Shown: positions 50,516-58,252 of the stretch, piece by piece
How the letters are laid out: the number at the start of each line of letters is the position of its first letter
How positions within the stretch are numbered: position 1 is the stretch's first letter
NCBI GenBank assembly: GCA_017520185.1
Contig: JAFXGO010000030.1
Location: forward strand, 1-64,000
DNA length: 64,000 nucleotides
Reading direction: 5' to 3'
Source: Elusimicrobiaceae bacterium
Lineage (GTDB): Bacteria > Elusimicrobiota > Elusimicrobia > Elusimicrobiales > Elusimicrobiaceae
Made by a program: the position numbers and the translations under genes
The notes under the pieces: model-generated
Told to the model about the DNA's origin: nothing
Databases searched by the model: none
Seen by the model: the letters and a program-made list of their open reading frames with translations, nothing else

Positions 50516-52888
50516 ATGAAATATCTTTGTATTCACGGACACTTTTATCAACCTCCGCGCGAAAATGCCTGGCTGGAAACTGTAGAACGTCAGGATAGCG
50601 CTTTTCCTTTCCATGATTGGAATGCACGCATTACGGCCGAATGCTATGGCCCGAATGCTTCTGCCCGCGTACTTAATACGAAGGGGGAACTGACGCATTT
50701 AATTGATAATTATTCTTATATCAGTTTTAACTTTGGCCCTACTCTATTGTCTTGGTTGGAAGAATATACACCTCAAGTTTATCAGGCTATTTTAAATTCA
50801 GATAAAAAAAGCCAACAGCATTTTAATGGTCATGGCTCTGCGATTGCGCAAGTGTATAATCATATGATTATGCCGCTGGCCAATGCGCGTGATAAAGAAA
50901 CGCAAGTAAAGTGGGGACTGGCTGATTTTAAAAAACGTTTTGGACGTGAGCCGGAATCAATGTGGTTAGCGGAGACGGCTTGTAATACCGAAACGTTAGA
51001 AGTTTTGGCTGAACATGGCATGAAATATGTTATCTTGGCTCCCGGTCAATGTGCGCGCGTGCGCAAAATCGGAGAAAAAAATTGGACCGATGTTTCCGGT
51101 GCTAAGGTAGACCCCAAACGTCCCTATTTGTGTGTGCTTCCCAGTGGGCGTAAAATTGCATTATTCTTTTATGATGGGCCGATTTCGCAGGGGATTGCTT
51201 TTTCCGATACATTAAAAAGCGGAGAAAACTTTGCCGGTCGGTTGCTCAGCACATATAATAACGTTGCAGAACCGCAGTTAATGCATATCGCTACAGACGG
51301 AGAAACTTATGGCCATCACCAACATTTTGCGGAAATGGCTTTGGCGTATTGTTTGAAATTTGTCAAAGAAAAACCGGATGTGAATATTACGATATACGGT
51401 GAATTTTTAGAAAAATTTCCACCTCAATATGAAGCGCAGATTTTTGAAAATACCTCTTGGAGTTGTTTTCATGGAGTAGAGAGATGGCGCTCTGACTGCG
51501 GTTGTAATTCCGGCGGAAAACCCGGCTGGAATCAAAAATGGCGCGGTCCTTTGCGTGCAGCCTTAGACTTTATCCGAGATGAAATGGCTAAAACCTTTCA
51601 GACCAAAGGGGCGGAGTATTTCAAAGACCCTTGGGCGGCGCGTAATGATTATATTGATTTGATTTTAGACAGAAGTTTAGATGCTCAACATCGCTTTTTC
51701 TTAAAACATGCTACGGAAAAAGCATGGAATGACCGCAGCGGTGCGCTCAAACTTTTGGAAATGCAGCGCCATTGTATGCTGATGTATACCAGCTGTGGGT
51801 GGTTTTTTGATGAAATCAGTGGTATAGAAACGGTGCAAATTTTGCAGTATGCAGCACGCGCCTTAGAGTTAAACCGCAAAATGGGTGGTGCCGAGTTGGA
51901 ACCGCAGTTTATTAAAATGTTGCAGGCTGCTCCCAGCAACATCAAAGATTTTAAAAACGGGGCGGTGGTATATGAGCGGTTTGTGAAGCCTTCTGCTATG
52001 TCTGCAAGTAAAATTGCTTTACAGGCCGTATTGCAAGATTTACCTGCCAAGAAAAAAGCCCCTTCTCAATCTTATTGTTGCGATATATTGGATTATCAAC
52101 GGGAACAAATTCGTTTCAAAGATGGGATTTTGTGCTTAGGAAACATGAAACTCAAAAACCGTATTACGTTGGAAGAAAACGATATTGTTTTTGCAGTTTG
52201 CCAGACGGGTGAAACCCGTTTGACGTGTGGAGCCGGCCAAAGAGAAGATATCAACCAGGCAGATGTTTTTGCGTTGTTAAAAGAAACGGCTCAAAAAGAA
52301 ATGCCTGCGCAACTGCACCAGCAAATTGAGCAATATTTTAAAGAGAAGTATCCTTTTACTTCTTTCTTTAAAGATGCCCAACGTAATGTGGTGGACCAAG
52401 TATTAGAGGGTATTTCTCAAATAACGTCGGAAGAATTTGGCCGTATTTTTGAAAAACAATACCCGACAGTACGCGGTTTAAAATATATAGGAGCTCCGCT
52501 TCCGCCTGCTTTTAATACGGTGGCCGATTTTGTGCTTACCTCCGATTTGAAGGCTGAATTGGAAAAAGATCCTATTGATATTAATGCCTTAGAGGAATTA
52601 ATGGACGATGCCCGCACGTTGGGGTTGTCTCTTAATCAAGAGCAGATTAATCAGGTGGCGCAGAAGCGATTGGTTGCTTATGCAAAGCAATTCTTTGCCT
52701 CGCCTACATCGTTAGATACGGCCGTTAAAATGGTGGAGTTTATGAATTATCTGGAGATTTTTGGTTTTAATCCGGATACGGCCCAAGCGCAACAATGGGT
52801 TTTTAAAGGTCTTGAAACTCTGCCCCAAGAGAAGCGGGATAAGAGCATATTAAAAGCCTTGTCGCGCAAATTAAAAATCGCTCTTTAA
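50516..52888 (+). CDS. GH57 family glycoside hydrolase with DUF3536
   Basis: A 790-residue enzyme. The GH57 start KYLCIHGHFYQPPRENAW is clear, followed by the catalytic-region motifs GHGSAIAQVYNHMIMPLA and WLAETACNTETLEVLAEHG (with a Glu in the nucleophile position) and IATDGETYGHHQHFAEMAL. The DUF3536 region occupies the second half. The family includes alpha-amylases and related glucan enzymes; specificity is not deducible. An ATG at 50477 is in frame, but the promoter box lies between it and 50516, so I chose the latter. No Shine-Dalgarno. Confidence 0.88.
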   Translation: MKYLCIHGHFYQPPRENAWLETVERQDSAFPFHDWNARITAECYGPNASARVLNTKGELTHLIDNYSYISFNFGPTLLSWLEEYTPQVYQAILNSDKKSQQHFNGHGSAIAQVYNHMIMPLANARDKETQVKWGLADFKKRFGREPESMWLAETACNTETLEVLAEHGMKYVILAPGQCARVRKIGEKNWTDVSGAKVDPKRPYLCVLPSGRKIALFFYDGPISQGIAFSDTLKSGENFAGRLLSTYNNVAEPQLMHIATDGETYGHHQHFAEMALAYCLKFVKEKPDVNITIYGEFLEKFPPQYEAQIFENTSWSCFHGVERWRSDCGCNSGGKPGWNQKWRGPLRAALDFIRDEMAKTFQTKGAEYFKDPWAARNDYIDLILDRSLDAQHRFFLKHATEKAWNDRSGALKLLEMQRHCMLMYTSCGWFFDEISGIETVQILQYAARALELNRKMGGAELEPQFIKMLQAAPSNIKDFKNGAVVYERFVKPSAMSASKIALQAVLQDLPAKKKAPSQSYCCDILDYQREQIRFKDGILCLGNMKLKNRITLEENDIVFAVCQTGETRLTCGAGQREDINQADVFALLKETAQKEMPAQLHQQIEQYFKEKYPFTSFFKDAQRNVVDQVLEGISQITSEEFGRIFEKQYPTVRGLKYIGAPLPPAFNTVADFVLTSDLKAELEKDPIDINALEELMDDARTLGLSLNQEQINQVAQKRLVAYAKQFFASPTSLDTAVKMVEFMNYLEIFGFNPDTAQAQQWVFKGLETLPQEKRDKSILKALSRKLKIAL

Positions 52889-52916
52889 AAAAACCCCGCT
52901 TTAAGCGGGGTTTTTT
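52888..52916. terminator. Bidirectional terminator, GH57 / lolD
   Basis: AAAAACCCCGCTT pairs with AAGCGGGGTTTTT, T-runs on both strands. Confidence 0.92.
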
Positions 52917-52926
52917 GATAGGAAAC

Positions 52927-53598
52927 TTATTTCGTTTTGATAAGTTTTTTGTCTTGTAATGTGTAGACTACATCTGCAAAGTGGGCCGCGTGTACATCGT
53001 GGGTGACCATGAGAATTGTTAAACCGTCTTTGGCCAAAGCGGCAAAATCTTGAAAGACCTGCTCTTTGCGTGCTACATCTAAATTGCCGGTGGGTTCATC
53101 TGCCAAAAGTAAGGCAGGGCGATTGCATAAAGCGCGAGCAATGGCTGCGCGTTGCTTTTCACCGCCGCTTAAATCCGCCGGCATTTTGTGGCTGATATTG
53201 CCGATGCCGAAATTGGTTAAAAGTTCTTGGGCACGTTTTTTCTTGTCTTTTCCGTTCATAAGACCGGGCATAGATACATTCTCCAAGAGAGTAAACTCTG
53301 GCAATAATCCGTCAAATTGAAAGACAAATCCCATCTTGTTTAAGCGCAAATCAGACCGTTTGGATTCGCTTTTAATGGCGGTAATTTCTTGCCCTTGAAA
53401 GAAAATTTGCCCTGTAGTGGGTTTATCCAACATGCCTATTAAGTTCAGCAGGGTGCTTTTTCCGCTTCCGCTGGGGCCTAAAAGTACTACAAAAGTACCT
53501 TCGGCAATGGACAGAGAAACATCTTGTAATACGCACAAGTTTTCTTTGCCTTGTCCGTAAATTTTAGTTAAATTTTTAATCTCAATAATATCAGCCAT
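52927..53598 (-). CDS. lolD: Lipoprotein-releasing ABC transporter ATP-binding protein LolD
   Basis: A 223-residue ATPase. Walker A GPSGSGKS, signature LSGGEKQR, Walker B ALLLADEPTGNLD and the switch His in VTHD are all present. It pairs with the FtsX-type permease upstream. The start at 53598 overlaps the permease stop by eight bases; an in-frame ATG at 53610 is possible. LolCDE extracts lipoproteins from the inner membrane for delivery to the outer membrane, so a diderm envelope is implied. MacB-type systems are the alternative. Confidence 0.88.
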   Translation of the reverse strand: MADIIEIKNLTKIYGQGKENLCVLQDVSLSIAEGTFVVLLGPSGSGKSTLLNLIGMLDKPTTGQIFFQGQEITAIKSESKRSDLRLNKMGFVFQFDGLLPEFTLLENVSMPGLMNGKDKKKRAQELLTNFGIGNISHKMPADLSGGEKQRAAIARALCNRPALLLADEPTGNLDVARKEQVFQDFAALAKDGLTILMVTHDVHAAHFADVVYTLQDKKLIKTK

Positions 53599-54811
53599 AA
53601 CGTATTGCATCCGTTGGATTTACGCGGGAGGCTTTGATTGCCGGATATAACCCCGCAAAGAAACAGACTAAATAACTGCCAAAAATAACAGCCAGCACAT
53701 CCATCGTTTGTATGCGTACCGGCACTTTAGTTAAATAATAAATATCGCCCGGCAGTTCTACGATATTAAATGTAGCAATGACCCAGCATAAAAGCAAAGC
53801 AAGCCCTACTCCTAACACAATGCCTACGGTGGCAGTCATCATGGCTTCCCACATAAAAATACCACGTATCATTTTAGGGCTGGCTCCCAACGCACGCATA
53901 ATGCCGATATCGCGCAGTTTTTCGGTGCCGAGCAAAATCAAATTAGACGCGATGTTCAAAGAAGCCACCAAGATAATGAGAAACAAAATAATAAACATAA
54001 CGGCCTTTTCCAATTTCAGGGCAGCATATAAGGTGCTGTTCATTTGGGCAAAAGTGCGTACAGCATATCCATATCCTACAGCTTCTTGAATTTCTTTGGC
54101 CACCGTTTCGGCTTTGTTCATATCTTTTAAGCGTACAGCAATACCGGTGACCCCTTGTTTAAGACCTAAAAAGTCACTGGCATCGGACAAAGGCGCGTAA
54201 GCGATGGTATTGTCAAATTCATAATACCCCGTTCGCAAAAGACCACTAACACGAAAGCGTTTCATTTTAGGGAACATACCTGCACTGGTGGAAATAGACT
54301 GCGGAGAAATAAGCACCACTTCATCACCTACAAAAGCATTGATGTTGCCGGCTAATTCCGTACCTAACACAAGGGGGGAGGGGGCATCTTCTTCCCAGTC
54401 TGAAGGACGGAAAGAACCTTCCACTAAAGAATTGTTCAAATTATTGATTTTGGCTTCTTGCTCAGGGATTAAGCCTCGTATAACTACTCCGATGCTTTGC
54501 CCTCGATGCGAAATAATGGCTTGTCCGTAAACATTGGGGGCCGCTCCCACTACTTCGGGCAAGGCCTCTACTTTTTTTATATTTTCCGGATAAACTTCAG
54601 CCGCCATACGACCAAAGACTAAAATATGGCTCTGCGCCCCGACGATTTTATCTTTAATATCGGTTTGGAATCCGGTCATTACGGCTAAAGTGGTAATCAG
54701 GGCCGCCACTCCCACACTAACCCCTGCTATTCCGATTAAAGTGGTAATAATGGCAAAAAGTCCTTTGCGTTTAAGCATATAACGCGTAGCTATAAATCGT
54801 TGAAATTTCAT
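53591..54811 (-). CDS. lolC: Lipoprotein-releasing permease LolC/LolE type
   Basis: A 406-residue permease: N-terminal FIATRYMLKRKGLFAIITTLIGIAGV with the first membrane helix, a periplasmic MacB-like domain (about 45-260) and three C-terminal FtsX helices with GTEKLRDIGIMRALGASPKMI. Only one permease gene is present, so the complex may be a homodimer (LolF-like). No Shine-Dalgarno; TACAAT on this strand ends six bases before the ATG. Confidence 0.87.
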   Translation of the reverse strand: MKFQRFIATRYMLKRKGLFAIITTLIGIAGVSVGVAALITTLAVMTGFQTDIKDKIVGAQSHILVFGRMAAEVYPENIKKVEALPEVVGAAPNVYGQAIISHRGQSIGVVIRGLIPEQEAKINNLNNSLVEGSFRPSDWEEDAPSPLVLGTELAGNINAFVGDEVVLISPQSISTSAGMFPKMKRFRVSGLLRTGYYEFDNTIAYAPLSDASDFLGLKQGVTGIAVRLKDMNKAETVAKEIQEAVGYGYAVRTFAQMNSTLYAALKLEKAVMFIILFLIILVASLNIASNLILLGTEKLRDIGIMRALGASPKMIRGIFMWEAMMTATVGIVLGVGLALLLCWVIATFNIVELPGDIYYLTKVPVRIQTMDVLAVIFGSYLVCFFAGLYPAIKASRVNPTDAIRYG

Positions 54812-55271
54812 AGATATATTGTACTTAATATGAGGTGTCTTTGGCTAAGGAACAGATTTTGATCCGTATTATGTAAAAAGGGGATTGAAAGAGTAATGAA
54901 AAAATAAAAGCCCCTAAGCGGTAAGTGTGGGGCGCTGCATGAACACTTGTTATTGAGAAACGACCCTTTCTCTACCCTTAGAGGATTTAATAAAGAGAAA
55001 TTTTTCAAGAAAAAAGGCTTAAAAGGTAGGAAGATTTAATGCCGCGTCCTCCATTTGCTGTCTTTCCGCCTCAGTCCAGACTCCTTTTAAACCCTTATTT
55101 TAAACCGATTAACTTGGGTGGCCCCCCAAAGGCATAAGGTTGAAACCTTTACCAGTATTGCCCCACCATAAGCCAATCATTGGCCAGCATCCGAGGGGGA
55201 AAATTTATGCGTGTCAAATTAATCGGCTTGTAAATATTGTATTTAATAAATAAATATTTTACAAGAAATCT
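54812..55271 (-). pseudogene. Intergenic region with decayed coding traces
   Basis: About 460 bp without an intact gene. On the minus strand one frame reads INFPPRMLANDWLMVGQYW, a TAA (55151-55149), then RFQPYAFGGPPKLIGLK and another stop (55097-55095). A different frame then reads GVWTEAERQQMEDAALNLPTF to a stop at 55021-55019. These look like protein but are split by stops and a frameshift. The same DNA also has inverted repeats: CCGATTAA/TTAATCGG enclosing 55105-55225, AAGGTTGAAACCTT, and CTTGTAAA/TTTACAAG near 55228-55265. It may be a gene remnant, a repeat element or a structured RNA. Confidence 0.4.
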
Positions 55272-55273
55272 TA

Positions 55274-55301
55274 AAACCCCCTGCCAATCAGCAGGGGGTT
55301 T
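55274..55301 (-). terminator. Terminator of lysS
   Basis: AAACCCCCTGC pairs with GCAGGGGGTTT around CAATCA; on the minus strand it ends in TTTT. Confidence 0.85.
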
Positions 55302-55306
55302 AAAAA

Positions 55307-56839
55307 TTATTTTTCTTCTTCCTTTTCAGCACTTAATGATTTAAGTGTGGGGAAGAAAATAATTTCGCGGATAGAATCCTGTCCGGTTAGCAACATGACC
55401 AAACGGTCAATGCCGATGCCCATACCACCCGTCGGCGGCATGCCAGATTCTAAGGCTTCAATGTAATCACCGTCTAAAATGTCGGCATTTTCAGCATCTT
55501 CGCCTTGCGCTTTGGCTTTGGCTACGGCTTGATCTTTCAGACGTTGCAATTGGTCGGCAGGGTCATTAAGTTCGGTATAAGCATTGCCCAATTCTCCACC
55601 ACATACAAAAGCCTCAAAGCGTTCCACCAATTCGGGATCGTTGGGTTTTGTTTTGCTGAACGGACTGACTGCGGTAGGATAGTCCAACGCAATAACAGGG
55701 CAGTTGTAGCCGGCTAACAATTTGGTTTCAAACAATTCGTCAAAAAGTTTACTGTCGGGGTCGGCAGCGGAGAAAGAAATGCCTTGCTCTTTGGCCAACT
55801 TAGCCAACGGTTCACGTTTGAACTGACGCCCGTCTAACACTTCGTGAATATCTTGACCGAAGGTTTCTTTCCACGCTTCGGGAATGTATAAACGCTTAAA
55901 CGGCGGGACCAAGTTAATTTCTTGACCGCGATACATCACCTTTTCTACGCCGATGGCTTTGGCGGCATTACCCACGATTTCTTCAAACAGATCGGCCATC
56001 GTGTTTACGTCTCCGTAGGCTTGATACAGTTCCATCATGGTAAATTCAGGATTGTGGGTGGTGTCGATGCCTTCGTTGCGGAACATGTGCCCGATTTCAT
56101 AAATGCGGTCAAATCCGCCCACGATTAAACGTTTGTGATACAACTCTAAAGCGATGCGCAAACGAAGCGGCATTTTCAGTGCGTTGTGGTATGTTTGGAA
56201 CGGACGAGCTACCGCACCGCCAGAATCCGGTGTTAAAACAGGGGTTTCTACTTCCAAATAGTTTTTGTCTTCCAATGTGCGGCGAATGGAAGAAATGATT
56301 TTGGCGCGTTTGACAAAAATATCCTTTACGTCTTCATTGGCAATTAAATCCAAATGACGTTTGCGAAAGCGCACTTCCGTATCTTGCAAACCGTGAAATT
56401 TTTCCGGCATGGGGCGAATGGCTTTGGAAATTAACTCCAAGTGGCTGGCTTTAATGGTCTTTTCGCCGGTTTTCGTCACAAACATATGTCCTTTAACGGA
56501 TACAAAATCTCCTACGGCCATATGTTTTTTGAAAAAGGTGTAGGCTTGATCGCCTAAATTATCTTTGGCAATATAAAGTTGAATCTTGCCGGAAAAATCG
56601 CGCAAATGAGCAAAAGCGGCTTTACCCATCAAGCGAAGTTGTACCAAACGGCCGGCGGTGCTGACTTCGGCTTCTTCAGCGGCTTGTTTTGCTTCGGCAC
56701 AGGTGTGCGTTTTGTCACAGTGATTGGGATAAGGATTAATACCGGCGGCTTTCAGTTCTTCGGCCTCGGCGTAGCGTTGGGCAATGATGCCATCTAATGC
56801 ATTATTATGTTTTTCTGTGGGTTTTGTTGTGTTTTCCAT
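55307..56839 (-). CDS. lysS: Lysyl-tRNA synthetase, class II
   Basis: A 510-residue enzyme with an N-terminal OB-fold anticodon-binding domain (about 60-165: STAGRLVQLRLMGKAAFAHLRD) and the class II catalytic core. Motif 2 is FRNEGIDTTHNPEFTMMELYQAYGD and motif 3 GGMGIGIDRLVMLLTG. The start MENTTKPTEKHNN at 56839 follows AGAGGC; a longer frame to 56917 would read through a terminator and is rejected. Length is typical. Confidence 0.95.
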   Translation of the reverse strand: MENTTKPTEKHNNALDGIIAQRYAEAEELKAAGINPYPNHCDKTHTCAEAKQAAEEAEVSTAGRLVQLRLMGKAAFAHLRDFSGKIQLYIAKDNLGDQAYTFFKKHMAVGDFVSVKGHMFVTKTGEKTIKASHLELISKAIRPMPEKFHGLQDTEVRFRKRHLDLIANEDVKDIFVKRAKIISSIRRTLEDKNYLEVETPVLTPDSGGAVARPFQTYHNALKMPLRLRIALELYHKRLIVGGFDRIYEIGHMFRNEGIDTTHNPEFTMMELYQAYGDVNTMADLFEEIVGNAAKAIGVEKVMYRGQEINLVPPFKRLYIPEAWKETFGQDIHEVLDGRQFKREPLAKLAKEQGISFSAADPDSKLFDELFETKLLAGYNCPVIALDYPTAVSPFSKTKPNDPELVERFEAFVCGGELGNAYTELNDPADQLQRLKDQAVAKAKAQGEDAENADILDGDYIEALESGMPPTGGMGIGIDRLVMLLTGQDSIREIIFFPTLKSLSAEKEEEK

Positions 56840-56852
56840 AAAAGCCTCTATG

Positions 56853-56884
56853 AAAAAAGCCGCCGCAATCTGCGCGGCGGCTTT
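56853..56884 (-). terminator. Terminator between tRNA-Gln and lysS
   Basis: AAAGCCGCCGC pairs with GCGGCGGCTTT; on the minus strand it continues into six T residues, which end just upstream of the lysS ribosome binding site. Confidence 0.85.
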
Positions 56885-56938
56885 AATAAATCTAGTTCCC
56901 TTTTGCAAGTAAATCAACTTACTTTTTGTGATAAAAAA

Positions 56939-57009
56939 TTCCGGGACTAGGATTCGAACCTAGAATTAATGTTCCAGAGACATTCGTGTTACCATTACAC
57001 CATCCCGGA
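56939..57009 (-). tRNA. tRNA-Gln (anticodon CTG)
   Basis: Minus strand: acceptor TCCGGGA/TCCCGGA, discriminator A, anticodon stem AATGT/ACATT with loop CTCTGGA, T-arm CTAGG-TTCGAAT-CCTAG. U1-A72 is usual for tRNA-Gln. TGGTAGAAT (57029-57021) forms its extended -10. Confidence 0.93.
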
Positions 57010-57085
57010 TTAACATGTACATTCTACCATTTGTAGAGGAGAGGTGCAAGGGGCATTGTTTTTTTAGCCAAGCTAATGCGTAATT

Positions 57086-57094
57086 TGTTATAAT
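57086..57094 (+). promoter_or_regulatory. Extended -10 promoter of the tRNA-CAT/tRNA-Pro unit
   Basis: TGTTATAAT, with TATAAT at 57089-57094, 12 bases before the tRNA. Confidence 0.65.
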
Positions 57095-57106
57095 AAAGTT
57101 AGTTAA

Positions 57107-57180
57107 GCGCCTATAGCTCAATTGGTTAGAGCAGCCGACTCATAATCGGCCGGTTTCAGGTTCAAGTCCTGATGGGCGCA
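57107..57180 (+). tRNA. tRNA with CAT anticodon (elongator Met or Ile2)
   Basis: Acceptor GCGCCTA/TGGGCGC (one G-U pair), D-arm AGCTC...GAGC, anticodon stem GCCGA/TCGGC with loop CTCATAA, T-arm TCAGG-TTCAAGT-CCTGA. It lacks initiator features. Elongator methionine and lysidine-modified isoleucine tRNAs share this anticodon, and I cannot decide between them by eye. Confidence 0.9.
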
Positions 57181-57199
57181 TTTTTTTTTAGAAATTTTA

Positions 57200-57271
57200 C
57201 GGGGCATGGCCCAATGGTAGGGCGTCCGCTTTGGGAGCGGAAGGTTCCGAGTTCGAGTCTCGGTGCCCCGA
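57200..57271 (+). tRNA. tRNA-Pro (anticodon TGG)
   Basis: Acceptor CGGGGCA/TGCCCCG with discriminator A, anticodon stem TCCGC/GCGGA with loop TTTGGGA, T-arm CCGAG-TTCGAGT-CTCGG. It follows the CAT tRNA by 19 bp, probably on one transcript. Confidence 0.94.
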
Positions 57272-57292
57272 TTTTTAGTATTAGGTTTTGAG

Positions 57293-58252
57293 ATGAATTG
57301 TGCAGCAGTCAAACTGCCATACCTTACCTTTTCTCACCGTCCGTGCCGCGGTTATGAACTGAGCGGGGACGGGGCGGAACATATCATCTTGTCTCCTGTT
57401 TTAGAATCCCCTGTTTCCTTTTCTTCTCTTGTTTTATCGGTAGATTTTGTCGCTAAGGGCCAAGACTGGCTGATGAGTGAGGTGCAGATTTGCCAAAATG
57501 AACAGTGGAGCCCTTTTTACAAATTGGCTATCTATTCCCAAAAATTAAATCATAGTTTTGATGAACAAGAAGACGAATTTGCCAAAGTATGTGTAGACGT
57601 TTTGCAACTTAAACAACCGGCTCAAGCCTATCGCTTTCGTTTGACGATTGGGGGGGAGGCTTCTTTGCCTAAAGTGACGGTATGCTTGACCGATGCACAA
57701 GCGCGATATGATGTTTGCGATGCTTTGCTGCCGGAAGGGAAAAAAGAAATAGAAGTTAAGCCCATTTCTCAAATGCGTTTAAACGTGACAGAAAATGATA
57801 GAGTGCGTTTGTGTAGCCCAACTTCTTTGACGATGGCTTTAAACACGTTGGGCATTGCAGCTGACCCTTTGCAAACGGCGGAGTCAGTGTATGATGAAAA
57901 AGCCGCTATTTATGGGAATTGGACTTTTAATACTGCTTATGCTTGCCAAAAAGGGGCAGATGCTTTTGTGACACGTTTTCAGCGGTTGAGTCAATTAAAG
58001 GAATTTGTAAATAAAAACAGTTTAGTGTTGGCTAGTATTGCTTTTAAGAGAGGAGAATTACAAGGCTCGGCCGTACGGCAAACTCCCGGACATTTGGTGT
58101 TAATTTGTGGTTGGAATGACGGTAAAATACGGGTAGCCGATCCGGCGGCTTCTTTGACCAAAGAAGTAATCCGCTACTACAATGCGGAAGAATTTGCCCG
58201 CGCGTGGCTGGTGCGCAAGCGCGGCTTAGCATATATTGTGAGGAAAAAATGA
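57293..58252 (+). CDS. C39-like cysteine peptidase domain protein
   Basis: A 319-residue protein without an obvious signal peptide. The C-terminal half has a papain-like C39 arrangement: Cys174 in LCSPTSLTMAL, His267 in PGHLVLICGWN and Asp283 in RVADPAA. The N-terminal 140 residues are beta-rich, of unknown fold. The ATG at 57293 has AGG seven bases before it; an in-frame GTG at 57263 lies inside tRNA-Pro. It overlaps the downstream lipoprotein gene (ATGA), suggesting joint use of peptides. True protease activity is unproven. Confidence 0.72.
   Translation: MNCAAVKLPYLTFSHRPCRGYELSGDGAEHIILSPVLESPVSFSSLVLSVDFVAKGQDWLMSEVQICQNEQWSPFYKLAIYSQKLNHSFDEQEDEFAKVCVDVLQLKQPAQAYRFRLTIGGEASLPKVTVCLTDAQARYDVCDALLPEGKKEIEVKPISQMRLNVTENDRVRLCSPTSLTMALNTLGIAADPLQTAESVYDEKAAIYGNWTFNTAYACQKGADAFVTRFQRLSQLKEFVNKNSLVLASIAFKRGELQGSAVRQTPGHLVLICGWNDGKIRVADPAASLTKEVIRYYNAEEFARAWLVRKRGLAYIVRKK

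Noticed and set aside
57118-57312. A 64-residue minus-strand open frame over the tRNA pair
   Set aside because: It is the complement of two well-formed tRNA genes; the frame is a by-product of tRNA sequence.
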